A stretch of DNA of 64,000 nt from Oasisia sp. SBJ-2009 (Eukaryota; Annelida; Polychaeta; Sabellida; Siboglinidae). The notes below the pieces were generated by a model, which worked only from the letters and a program-made list of their open reading frames with translations, was not told the origin of the DNA and ran no database searches. Of this stretch, positions 19,932-33,400 are shown in pieces. How positions within the stretch are numbered: position 1 is the stretch's first letter; each line of letters starts with the position of its first letter. The translations under genes and the position numbers were made by a program. The stretch spans positions 49,536,513 through 49,600,512 of the forward strand of contig OZ024861.1 of the NCBI GenBank assembly GCA_964017155.1, in the 5' to 3' direction.

Positions 19932-22900
19932 GTAGTAAACAAACTGTATGCTTATGTATTTGATGCCAACGGACCGCAGTCTTGTAGTATCTGACAACAG
20001 TTGTTTGCACAATTATCTAGCTGTGTAATCATGCCAAATTCCATGTAGTAATCGACAAGTCTAATATAATCGTCTACTTTGAAGACATACGCTACAGGCA
20101 TATATAGCCATAGCTCATGACATAGGTTTATGACATCAATAATTTAGCATACCATTTGCCCCGGGAGATGATGTTCAAAACCCTAAAATATTGACAATTC
20201 ACATAAATGTCAAGCAGTTACTTGGAGTGTTTTTTCACATTTGGTAAACATGCAGTCACCTTGCATTGTGCAGCTTCTGGGTTTGTCTTCGGTCTATATC
20301 ACTGCATGGTCCAAGCTACATCATAGCGGTTAACAAGTATACCTTAATTGGCTGACTCTTGCATATGTCAGAAACTAACATAAAGTAAACGTGCTATCGA
20401 CATATCTGATATGTTTTGTGATGTATACATCCATTGCACCATTAAAATATTTTAACTTTCACATTTAATGGACTGTTGACAGTCAGTTAAAAGTTATGAA
20501 ACCTTCTCAAGATCAAGAAAACATGATGGGTCAGAACTGAAGTATGGTGACATTTGCAATTCATGTAAATTTATTAAATCAGTTTTACTGAACATTTTTG
20601 TTCAGTATTTTTTACATTCTAGAAATGTCGGCTAACAATGTAGCTGTCATCCATAAGAATTACCGGTAGTTAACATAATTTATTTTGTAAAAAATTCCCT
20701 CCATTCAGGCAATAATAAATATTTATCGTTCTTTGACATAACTGACAAGTTGAATGCTAGTATATTAATATGAATAATAATATTAGTATACACTAAGTTG
20801 ACATCCTCAGAAAATGTTGCAAAGTAGCTTGATGGTGGTTGTCACTGGATAGCTGAGTGGGCTTAGAATTGATTCATTCAAGGCAGTAGCTATGCATAGG
20901 TGCATGAGCCGTAAGTTTAGGCTGCCAGTCTAAAAGTACGGCATTCCTTATGCGCATGCATGTGCTTTTATTTCCGGTTACATGAACTGTATTTTTAGCA
21001 TCATTTGTCTAAAGGTACGGCAGTCGATAAGCACATGCACATGACTTCCATACGTAAGTCTTATATCTTTAGCAATTCGTTTCTAAAAGTGCACATGCAT
21101 GTTTACGTACATAAGCTCTACTGTTGTATCTTTAGCACTCTGATCTAAAAGTAGGTCTACGTGAGTTTTTCCGTGCATGCATGCCGTATCTTTTGCAAAC
21201 AAGTCTAAAAGTATGTGAGTTTTTCCGCGCGTGCATGTTGATGTATGTATACGGACAGAAGCTCTTTTGGCACTCCATCCTAAATATATGTGAAATTTTG
21301 TGCCTTTTGTTTTTTCACATGTTGGCATATAGCCTATGGCTGTCTGTAAATCTAACTATGTCGAAAACATCGCTCCCACATGTAACTCCACCATATTGCT
21401 GTGACAAGTTGGACGCAACATGTGTGCGCAGAATTGAAAAACAGATGCATGCACATCCTCGCGTACGGTTAGCTATACGAGGCCACAGGATAAAAGATAC
21501 GGCTCACGTGCGCATACACAGACACTTCGTTTATTCAATAGGCTAAAAATGTCCCAATAATTTACCTTCAAAGCTCATTTATGGAGATAACTCAGACTGA
21601 TTACCGTATGTACTTCAAAATCTGCTGTACTTGGGTTAGTTGAACAGTTAAAAAAGAGCTCTGGCAAATTGTGTATTGTCATTTCTATTTTGTATTTGTT
21701 CTTTGACTACAGAGCTTTATCCTGAAAGTGAAGAATCCAGCGAAGCCTGTGGCACCAGGCCTGGAGGTGACCGCATACATAGACTATGAGGCTGAGGCTG
21801 AAGATTCCCGCAAAGAGGACCGCATCATAGTGACCATAGATGGAACCCCCCTTGAGATTCCACTGGTGGCGTGAGTAACACTGCTACAATCACGTCACTT
21901 CAACACATGTCGATATCATCAGTACAGTATTCATGTTCATCATTAATGTTAGTGTTAACAAAATTCCCAATCCCGGAAACTAAAGTTTTATTGTATTGCA
22001 TTGCATTGCATTGCATTGCATTGCATTGCATTGCATTGCATTGCATTGCATTGCATTGCATTGCATTGCATTGCATTGCATTGCATTGCATTGCATTGCA
22101 TTGCATTGCATTGCATTGCATTGCATTGCATTGCATTGCATTGCATTGCATTGCATTGCATTGCATTGCATTGCATTGCATTGCATTGCATTGCATTGCA
22201 TTGCATTGCATTGCATTGTACAGATATGGTCAAAGAAATGTTGATGATTGTAGCTGGAGTACATTTTACAAACATAATTAGCTGTATGAGGGCAGAAGTT
22301 TATTATCAGACTGGATGAGTAAATTTAGTAATATATATTTTTTTCAGCAGTTGTGTTAATATTCTGTGACATCAAAAGTTCCGAGCAGCCTTTACGACAT
22401 GGATACCAAAATATGACTACTAGTAATACAAACAAATTGTGTATGTCTCATTTGAATTCCTAATGCTTTTTGTTACTAATAGAAATGGACGTATGAATTA
22501 TTAGAATGATTTATGTGTATGTTTGCACACACATATTACACAATACGTGTGATACTACTATGTTATTTCAGTTACGGTATAAATTAACCATTGTAAAAAA
22601 TGAAATATATGTATAGTTTTATAATGTGATTCATGAAACTTATCAGCTATAAATAGATAAAATAAAATAATAAATAAATAATAAAATTTATTAATAACTT
22701 AATAATAATATTGTAATAATTATAATAATAATAATAACTTCTTTTGCGCCAATATCCTCAAAATTCAAGCTCAATGGTGCAACAAAACCAAGGGATTAAG
22801 CAATCTCGTAATGGAAAGCAATACATGAGTCATCAATGGATGGATGAAGAAGCTAGGAGGCTAAGGGGGATAGGCAGCATTAAAGAAATAGATTTTTAGG

Positions 22901-23502
22901 CATCAGCGGAATGAAACATTATTACCTTCTGATTTAACACTGGCCAGCAGGAAACGAATTTCACACCGTTGGTGCGGCAACCGAGAAAGCTTGGATCCAG
23001 GCTTTCGTTTTCACCCGAGGGATGTAAAGAGGGTTACTACTGGTTGAGTGTAGAGAGAAATATGAGAAATTATAATCTTAATGAAACAATTATGTGATGT
23101 CAATTAATGCAGGATCCCCAAGCAGCCGGAGTTGTGCATCGAGGGACCAGTGGACTTCGGCCACATTGTCGCAAACAGCCGTGTCGTTGGCCGTCAACTG
23201 CCCCTGGTCAACCGTGGGGCCAAGGAGGGAGAGTTTAAGTTCAAATACACAGGGAAGAAACCCATCATGGTCATCCCAAGCAGTGGGAGAATCCCAGCCA
23301 AGACTACGCTCATGATTAGGGTAAGAAATAATATCGGTGAGACAGTTACTGGTAGTTTTTAAGGGTTAACTGTTTCAGTGCTACAGCTCTGAGGTGCTGT
23401 GATAACTGAATACTGCATTCGCTGTGGCTTGGTATAAAAATCGACTGCATCACTTCAATTCAAGATTTTGGCTGCAATAACATATTTTATCAATAGGAAC
23501 AT

Positions 23503-23583
<81 letters not shown>

Positions 23584-23593
23584 GTATGTATGT

Positions 23594-23624
<31 letters not shown>

Positions 23625-26600
23625 ATTTTGAAAGTTGAATACTCATTAATTAATGTAGTTATGACATATTTTAATTTCATAATCGTAAACCTAACAAATA
23701 CATCATTCACAATTAGGATAATCACTAAATGTTGTCAGTTTTAGGTGCCTGCGTCGGTAATGTTTATAAAGTCTATTATAGCTATATCCGACAAATTGCA
23801 TCACTAGTGTTATAAAAGTAATCCGTCTAAATAAATTGTTACTTGGTAAATCACCTTCATTGACATAAGTAATATCATCTCCCATTACTGTGGTTGAAGA
23901 TTTTTGCAATGAGTTACACAAAAATGAACAAATCTGTAAAAAAAAAACGGGGCTATAATCCATGATTAGTGCTATTGCAATGCTGAGGTTTCAGCCGAAA
24001 TGGCTATGTAGAACATGTGCTTCCACATAGTGGATAATTGTGAGTAAAACATTATTTGAATAGCAGACATCGTCAAAGCAGCTGAATGGGCTTATCGTAT
24101 TCAAGTGTCACATGCCATACGGCTGCTTGATGGGCTTACTGCACTGAAATGGGAACATTTTGACTTGTGGGGTACATATGTTTACCATGTGTAGATCATT
24201 GTTTTGTGCAAGTTCAAACATGGTTTGTCTGGTAAGATATCTATGCCAGTTGTTTCCTAACTAATAATTGGGAGTATCAATGTTGAATGTTAATACAAGA
24301 CAAACCCCTACCAAAGAATTCATTGTATGCATACTGCATACACTGTTATCATATTGCAATTTTGTTTCAGTTTGAGTATGTTGCAAAGATACCTGCCAGA
24401 TTTGACGAGGAAGTCATGTAAGTGTCCTGACCTGACCTAATCTTTACGATATGACAAATAATGAAATAGTTATGGCACGAGAAGCATAACTTAGTGATGA
24501 TCAACAGATATTACAACTGATATCAGTGGCAGGAGTACTTGGAACATTCACACAAAACATGCATTAAAACAATAATTTATTGTATGTAGAAACTATGTCT
24601 TGCTATAGACTTTTGTATTTATGCACGGATAGTCTTTGCATGTTAATTGTAGCATAGATGAATGTTTCCCAGAGAAGCATAGCTATATGCAGAAACCAGT
24701 CCACTCCTTGTGGATGGGTAGAACCATGCGTGGATGGTTAAAAAACGAAGGAGCAAAAACGTCTTCAGAAATTCTATGTATTGTCAGTTATGTCTTGAAA
24801 ATGGCTGTACCTTATTTTATGTCATAAAACACATTTTAACTGGCATATATGTATATCAGTTAACACCAACGTACATGTCCACCCCAACAATGTGTGACAG
24901 GCAAAAAAAGAAAAAGAACAAGACGACCAATGAGTAAAGTGGTTTCGGCAGCGTAAAGGATTAGATCTCTTATATGTAAGTTTCTTTTTATGTGTTGAAA
25001 GAAATGTTGATGTTGGTGATTACAGAGTGACACTTGAGGGGCAGCCCCCTGTCCCCCTGCAGGTGAAGGGCAGTGTAGAGGAAGGGTCACTGGAACTACT
25101 GGACATTGACACGGAACAGATCCTTCCTTGTGTCCACTTTGGTCCGGCCTACTACGGCACAGACAAGACCCAGGCCGCCATCTTGTACAACAACGGACCC
25201 GAGCCGGTGGCGTTTGTGGCCGTGTTGGATGAAGATGCTGTGGGACAGGAAGTGGTGGGTATTGTGGGGGTATTAGTACAGGAAGTTGAGGGTGTTATGG
25301 GTAGTTTTGGGAAGTGGTAGAAATTTAGTAAATGCCAACTTCAAAATGGCATGAGCCTGTCATAGACTTTGAATTAACTAAATAAATTAATAAATTACTT
25401 CTTTTGTCAATTTTTTTTTCATGCTGTAAATTATATTCCTTTTTAATCATGTATCTTTCTTTGAACTTGTGGAACTTACTGTAATCTGTTGTGCAGTCTA
25501 CTTTATTTATAATAACATTGAATATCACAAGAGAATATCCCCATGAGGGATAAATAAATATATTTACGCAAGGCATCAACACAACACCAGGTGGAATGAA
25601 AATGGCCATGATTTTAATTAAAAAAATTTTTTTATGACATTTGAACTATAAAGTACATGCAATAGTTACAACAAATGTGGGCCAATAGGTATTCAGACAT
25701 TGCCTCGTCTACATAAACATAATACAAAAAGAGGCCCACATTATGGGTATGAAACAATAATATATCTACATAATGCAATAATTATTAATCCACCAAACAT
25801 GTGATACCATAATATAATTATTTTAACTAACCAGTTTCAGCTAATCCCCAGAGAGGTGGGGCCATTCCGCCACCAGGTCACCTAGACATGTGAGCGCCCC
25901 ACCAAACCTATAGTTTTGATACACCTTGATATTACTAGATAATTCACCCGAGACAAGTTTCTTAAGCCATCGATACATTACATATACATCATATATCCAT
26001 TGGGCCACCTGTATCAGTAGTGCTGCCACCTCGCGTGAAGATCAGTATGAAATCTAATCTCATACCTAAATTTTTGATTTGATTTGAAACACAATAAGCT
26101 ACACATTTTCCACCGTAATAATGATTTCAGTTCCTTTTTGCCATATATGGCAGAGTCGTGGGACTTGATTAGTTTGAAACCAGAATAAAACAGTTGTCTC
26201 ATTTGGTGTAAATCTGGTCATTGTTTGTAGGGGCTGGACATGACCAAGAGTATGATGTGGTCATTGTTTGTAGGGGCTGGACATGACCATGAGTATGATG
26301 TGGTCATTGTTTGTAGGGGCTGGACATGACCAAGAGTATGATGTGGTCATTGTTTGTAGGGGCTGGACATGACCATGAGTATGATGTGGTCATTGTTTGT
26401 AGGGGCTGGACATGACCATGAGTATGATGTGGTCATTGTTTGTAGGGGCTGGACATGACCATGAGTATGATGTGGTCATTGTTTGTAGGGGCTGGACATG
26501 ACCAAGAGTATGATGCACATGCTGGCCATGAGAGGGGAGAAGTCCCAGGGGCAGATGAACGAACTGACCTCACTCGTGACCGCCATCCCAAACCAAGGCA

Positions 26601-26842
26601 CACTCGGACCGTATGAGAAGACAGGAATCTTCTTCCGATTCAGTCCAAGGTAAATTGAACGCAGTGCCTGTCTGTCTTAATATCAAGTGTACCTACTTGA
26701 CAGGTGTCCCTCAACTGGAGGGACATGCATAGAAATGAAACTTGGAATGTTGTGCTGTGGTAAAATATGTGAGTGGACTACGTGCAACTGGTTTATAATG
26801 ATAATAAATTTTGTGCGTGCTGCATTTTCCTGCTCCTTCCTG

Positions 26843-26879
<37 letters not shown>

Positions 26880-26961
26880 TACACATATATATATAATATA
26901 GCAGGAAAATGCATAATATTAAATATAATATATGTATATATAATATATATCATAATATATG

Positions 26962-27036
<75 letters not shown>

Positions 27037-30000
27037 TAATATATGTATATATATATATGTATATATAAACAAATACACACACATTGATCAAAATATTTTA
27101 CAAACTGTTGAAACTAATAACAATTAACTTAACTTTTTGTACTAATTACAAATGATAAACCCTAACTCCATGTATGTAAAGGCAGAAAATTAGTTACTAA
27201 AACGTTATAATACATTTATAATACACTGGCATGAATAAAATTCAAATTATATCATCCTTAATCTGGTCAACCAAGCCTGCTGACAGTTATGTATTTCCTA
27301 AGACATTACAGAAATCCAGTCCCATCTTGCCTAATTGTATGGTGGCACCATCTGGTGGGTAATTGTGAAAACACCAGAAAACCTGCTTGAAAATACGCAC
27401 CTCATATTTCGGGTCAAATAAGTAGAGAAACAGGGATGTTTAAGAAAACGCTCAGGTCTGAAGGGTTAAGATGTACCTGGGTGTTTACCTGTGTGAAGGT
27501 GGAACCCAGGGAAGATGGGGTTCAAGACGACGCAGCAGCCGGCCCCGAAACAGGAGTTTGCCATCTTCCTCAACATCAAGGCTGTCGGAGCCAGCAGTGG
27601 CTATCAGAAGGGAGACGTTGTCAAGAGCAACGCTGAAGGTTCGTACTCGCAATTTTCTTTGGGCAATATGCTGAAGGTCGGTACTGATGTGGGGAGATGC
27701 TAGAACAGGTATTGGTCCCATCTGTCTTGTGTCTGTTTAAATGATACCAAGCAATGTGGTAGGCTCATAGAGTCAACAGTTTGTAGAGCGCAATGGCTCA
27801 GGGGTAGAGCTTCGGACTCTCAATTACGAGAACCCAGGTTCGAATCCTGTGCTGCGGTGTTAAAACCTTGGGCAAGTCTTTTCACTCTACATTGCTCCAG
27901 GTCACTCAACTGAATAAATAAGTACCTGACTACAGACAGTGGTGGATGGACATGTGTTCGAGCAGCCTTCACACATTAATTGTAGCGTTTGGCTGGATGC
28001 TTCCCAGAGAAGCCGAGATGGTGTCTGAGTGAACAGGTCTGTCAGGGAAGTAAAGTGTAAAGCGCTTTGAGTGGTCCTGAGGACTGGATACTGCGCTATA
28101 TCTAAACACTTGCCTTTACTTTTTGTTACCAGTCCTAATGTTGGCTCTATTAACCCACCATGTTGCTTGATGTACAAAACTCACGCAGGTGCAGTATTGG
28201 GGGCAGTCGAGACAGTAAGTTTGATAATGTAGCAGGGGTTGTTTGGGTGCTGTCTAGGAACTGATGCGACATCAAACCACACTGTATGATTATTAACGTT
28301 AGTAATGTTGAAGATTCACAAATAAGTTTCTAACTGGTGTGATGTTATATGTTTGACCAGTGGTTTTGTCACTTAATGGCAGTTTTATGACACATTAGAG
28401 GAGAGAACACAAATAACAGGCAAGGGAGAGTGAAATTGGTGCAATGTTTTATAAATTGCTGGGGATTGCGGTATTATTTATACAGTGTATAATGTAAAAT
28501 GGGTATCTTCGAGTCACATTTTAAATAAGATCAGGCTTGAGTTGTTGCATATCTATAGGATTAGCATAGATTTCAAATTATAAAACATTTAAAATTTCAG
28601 ATAGCTGTGTGTGGGATTAGAGAAGATATCAAATAGAAAACGTGCCACCAAATGCATGTGAACTATAGTTATACCAGTTTAGGCTTTAGACAATTTACCA
28701 CATCGTGCAATTTGTTAGTTGCTTCGAATGTGTCTTCTTACTGAGTTGACATTGCTGTCAAATTATCAGTTATTTTGTGCACATTTATTGCATTCTGTTT
28801 TCTCAGCTAATTTCAGTATTCGTCTATTAAACTGTGTTTTGCTGTGTCTTTGCATGTGTCCATTCTACAGAGAAAAGTGGTGAGTTGTGTTCTGTGTGGT
28901 TTTATTCATATGTATAATATTATTCTAGGGTGGATCTGAAGGTATAGTTCACGTAATTGTGCAAGGGACTAAGTGTGTAGAGTTCATGGCTGTTTGTAAG
29001 TGTGTGAACTAGCGTGTAACACTAGCACAGGACGCGTGGACTAAACCACCCTAACTGTAAACACCCTCAGTGTAAGGGGTTTGTACTCACAGCATGTCAC
29101 CCTGGGAGAAAGCTGCATGTTCCCTGGTATTTACTGGGGATTGTGGAAAGGGCAGAGGGAGTGGATGTCGGCAAGAGGGGAGGGGGAGAGGAAAAGGGAA
29201 GGGGGAGAAATAATGGAGAGGAAGAGGAGGGAAAAATAAGGAAGATTGATGGGAGAGAGCGAGAGAGAGAGAGACAGAGAGAGGGAGAGAGAGCGAGAGA
29301 GAGAGAGAGACAGAGAGAGGGAGAGAGAGCGAGAGAGAGAGAGAGACACAGAGAGAGAGAGCGAGAGAGAGAGAGAGGAGGGGAGGGTGGGGAAGACAAA
29401 AGGGGAAGGGAGTGACAGAACTAGGGTAAGTGGAAGTGATTCACACATTATTAAATACAAGTGACTTACATAGTGTAACACACATTGATTTTTATTGTGC
29501 AGCATATTGGATATTGTGATTTATAAGTATTAAATATTATTATTATTATTATTTAATGGAAATGATTCATAAATTAGTGATCATTAAGGAATTTTATAAC
29601 ACTAATGTTTATTACTTAATGATGATCATTAGACACATAATTGTGATGTTAATCAATGGACATAGTTATTATAATTATGGATAATAATGTGTAAGTCTGT
29701 AAGACTATAGTAAGATGAACTTCACTAACATGGGGCATGATAACTTGAATTTTCACCACAACCGGACACAACGGAACCAGTGGGTTGATACGTGTGACTT
29801 GGCTCCATATGTGGGTAACAGACAATGTTGGTCTGGCTCCAATGTGTTGATACATATGACTTGGCTCCATTTGTGGGTACATACATATGGTCTGGTTCCT
29901 GCTACAGCTAAGGTTCTGCTGTATTAGCAGAGGCTGATGCTAAATGTGTTGTCTCAACTAGATTAATTGTGTGGTGTTTTATCTATATACCAATATCTAA

Positions 30001-30153
30001 CACAGGGGCAGTCTGTTTTTGGTAGAGTGCACCTTTATTCTAATTGGCTAATCCAAAGAATATCATCATGATATTGGTGGGTGTGTTGTGTTGTTTTGTG
30101 TTGGTGGGTATACATATATAATGTATATATAATGTATATATAATGTATATATA

Positions 30154-30247
<94 letters not shown>

Positions 30248-30308
30248 ATCTATATACATATATATATTATATATATATATATTATATATATATATATATA
30301 CATGTATG

Positions 30309-30381
<73 letters not shown>

Positions 30382-30388
30382 TATATAT

Positions 30389-30432
<44 letters not shown>

Positions 30433-33400
30433 CACACAATTATGCCCAAATCATAATTTGTATAAAGTATTAAACAATATTATTATTTATGTGTGCTGCC
30501 TATTTCTTTTCTACTAAAGATAACGTATTATATAATAAAATGGTATGTATATGTATATTTTAAAAACATTTTTTTTAAGTGTATTTTTACATTGGTGTAT
30601 AATTCAAATTGGAATGCAAAACCACTGATCTATAAAGGGAGAATTAACAGTTATTGTGATGGTTAATTAGTAGTATTAAATTACTACTAATAATAGTTAA
30701 GACTTATTCATTTAAGAAAAAAAGTACTTTTATTTGTTTGAATAATTTTAAAATGTTTTTATTAATATTTGTATCGTGAGTGCCTGATATGCTTTTCTGC
30801 CTGTCAGAGCAAAATGGTTTCATACCACACGCTGAATGATGTGCAACCCTCAAGAGGGCACCACGTTTGCTCTCCCAAGAAATAAGTATTCATGTACATG
30901 TGACAGCAGTATGCTGCGTAACCAGGCAAAATGAACAAGAAAAAACACTCTCTGTCAACTGAACCTGTAGTCTGGGAGCCAACTTCCATATTTCCCTTAA
31001 CCTTGCATTGTTGTATTAAGTTTTTTTAACTGTTGATTTTGGTAGCCAAGGGTCTCTATTTTCAGAAACTGCTTGATGACATGTTGTCACCCTTGAGCAA
31101 TTTTAGAAATTCAAGATGGCGTCCAAGATGGCCACCATTACCTATAAATGACCATAACTCCCTACCTATTCACCCTAGGAAGGTGATTTTTGTCAGAACT
31201 AAGTGTTATGTTAATATCGTATTACATAATGGTAATTTCCAATTCCAAGATGGCTGCCAAGATGGTGTGTTGCTGCAATGATAGATTGTTGAATAAATAT
31301 AAATGCATAATGATGTTGTGTTATGCAACATCATTATGTTGCTGCAATGACAGATTGTTGAATAAACCATAATGACGTTGTGTCCAGGCACGACACTGGA
31401 GATCGCGCTGACCGGCACGGCTCTGCCCGTCCTGCTGCACATATCGCCCAAGTCCAAGATCAACTTTGGGGAGTGTAACATGGGGGAGCACGTCGACACG
31501 CTGTGTGTGCTGAAGAACAAGTCCAGGGAGCTGCCCGTGTCGTTCCTCTTCCGCCATGTCGCCCACTTCACCACCAGCCTGCCCACGGGCAAGCTGGAGC
31601 CGGGCAAGGCGCACGACATCATCATCGCGTTTACGCCCAACCAGATTGGTGAGTCGACTTGTTCGCCGTCGTTGGTCCCATGTTCTAGGGTGAGGTTTAC
31701 GGCTCGTATTGCTGCATGGATTCAGGGCTTTATACAGGATAACATTTTTGATAGTCACACCTTTTTAATAATAATAATAATAATATATTTAATTTAATAT
31801 AGAGCCACATCCAGTTTCAAATTGTTCGTGGCAATTTACATACATTAAAATCCTAAAATACAAATACACATCAGAAGAAAAAACACATAAATATACTAGT
31901 AACATATATACACAACTAAAAAATATATAAATATAATAACACGAATTATTGAAGCTGAATAAATTTATATATATATATATATATATAATAAATATATAAA
32001 TAGGTTAAATAAAATATCGATAAAAATACACAAACATTAAACTAAGCCATGAGAACAGTCAGAAAGAAATGTGCCTTTAGGCGTGCCTTGAAGGTGGCTA
32101 AACAGGCTGACGTCTTAATGTTGTTAGGCAGAGCGAGTTAACATACATTTTTTTGGATATGGATGTTAACTCATACACATATAAGCCATGTGGTTTATAA
32201 CCTGAAATAAATTACAAATGCATATGTGACACCAATTTTAAGGCATCACTGACACTATCTATGATCTTGGAAGATTGTTGCTCCTCAGGTCTCAGGTGGG
32301 TTCCTCCAAACAGCCCAAACTTGGGCTAGCGCAGAAGTTGTGTTCTCTAGAATTAGTGATCCACTACAGGTTACACATTTACCCCCTGTGTGGGATCTTT
32401 TCTTCCCCTGGCATAGACACCAGGATCCACAGGCTTTTAGTTTCGAAATGGCTGTAGGTGGGATTGAAGTCATTGAACCACCATCCCCTCGATTGACAGT
32501 CTGGTGCTCTACAACGTGACCACCTCTCCTTATTTTTTACCCATCCACCACCCATCCACTGATATTTTTACCCATCCACAATGGGTTTATTCATCCAAAT
32601 GACGAGTGGATGGGTGTCTGCATGAAGCTATGGTTCTTGGGCAAGGTTTACATCTTATATTGCAGCATAACTCTTTCTGTTGTACCCGCTGTAGCAATGT
32701 GATGATGATCACCAACATCTGGTGTGAAGTGTTCCTGATGCTTGGTAAACAAACTATCACTATGCCAATTAAATCTATGTCTCTCAGTACACTGTTGGAC
32801 TATTTTTAAACAATGTTTAAAAATAGTCCAACTTACTATTATTATACAGTTATGGTATATCTGTCACATGAATGGGTTCTATTTTGCTATTTAGACTAAC
32901 TTGTTTAGCTTAATGATGTTAATAGATAATCTTAGATAAACCCTTTATTTATCTTATGTGATTTATATATCTTACATGACGATTTTTTTATCTGTTAATG
33001 TTCACACAGCTAAGTAATTTAATCACACATAAATTTATTTTATTTGCTCATTTTACCTACCTAGGTACTTTTTTTATGTTACGATTAAATAAATGTTTGA
33101 ACCTCTGCCATTTAGTCGCCGATTCAGATACATCAAAACCAGGACCAACCGCTTTAGTATTAGCTTTTCCCCCTTAGGCGTTCAAGCCCTGTCAAAACAA
33201 GTGATTTTTCTCCCACCCGCAGCAAACATATTCCACTTTCAGATGAGTTTTTAGTGTGTGTAGTTTTATCATAATTTATTATATATTATTTTATTTTACA
33301 TGTTAAGCTAATATATTTCTACTAGATTGTATCAATTATTTATCGATGTTATAAAGAAAAAAAAATTATTCGGCCCTTTTTATGTGATTGTTCTTATTTA

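Larger units (their letters stand above)
31724..32631 (+). mobile_element. MITE copy M8 with two nested insertions
   Basis: Left end AGGGCTTTATACAGGATAA (31724), middle segment 32152-32287 and right segment 32528-32631 (ends GTCTGCATGAAGCTAT) are consecutive parts of the MITE. An (ATT)-tailed retroposon (about 31767-32150) and a second-family SINE (about 32290-32525) interrupt it. Confidence 0.7.

Noticed and set aside
21993..22217. Telomere-like repeat
   Set aside because: TTGCA pentamers do not match known animal telomere motifs (TTAGGG, TTAGG) and the array is inside an intron.
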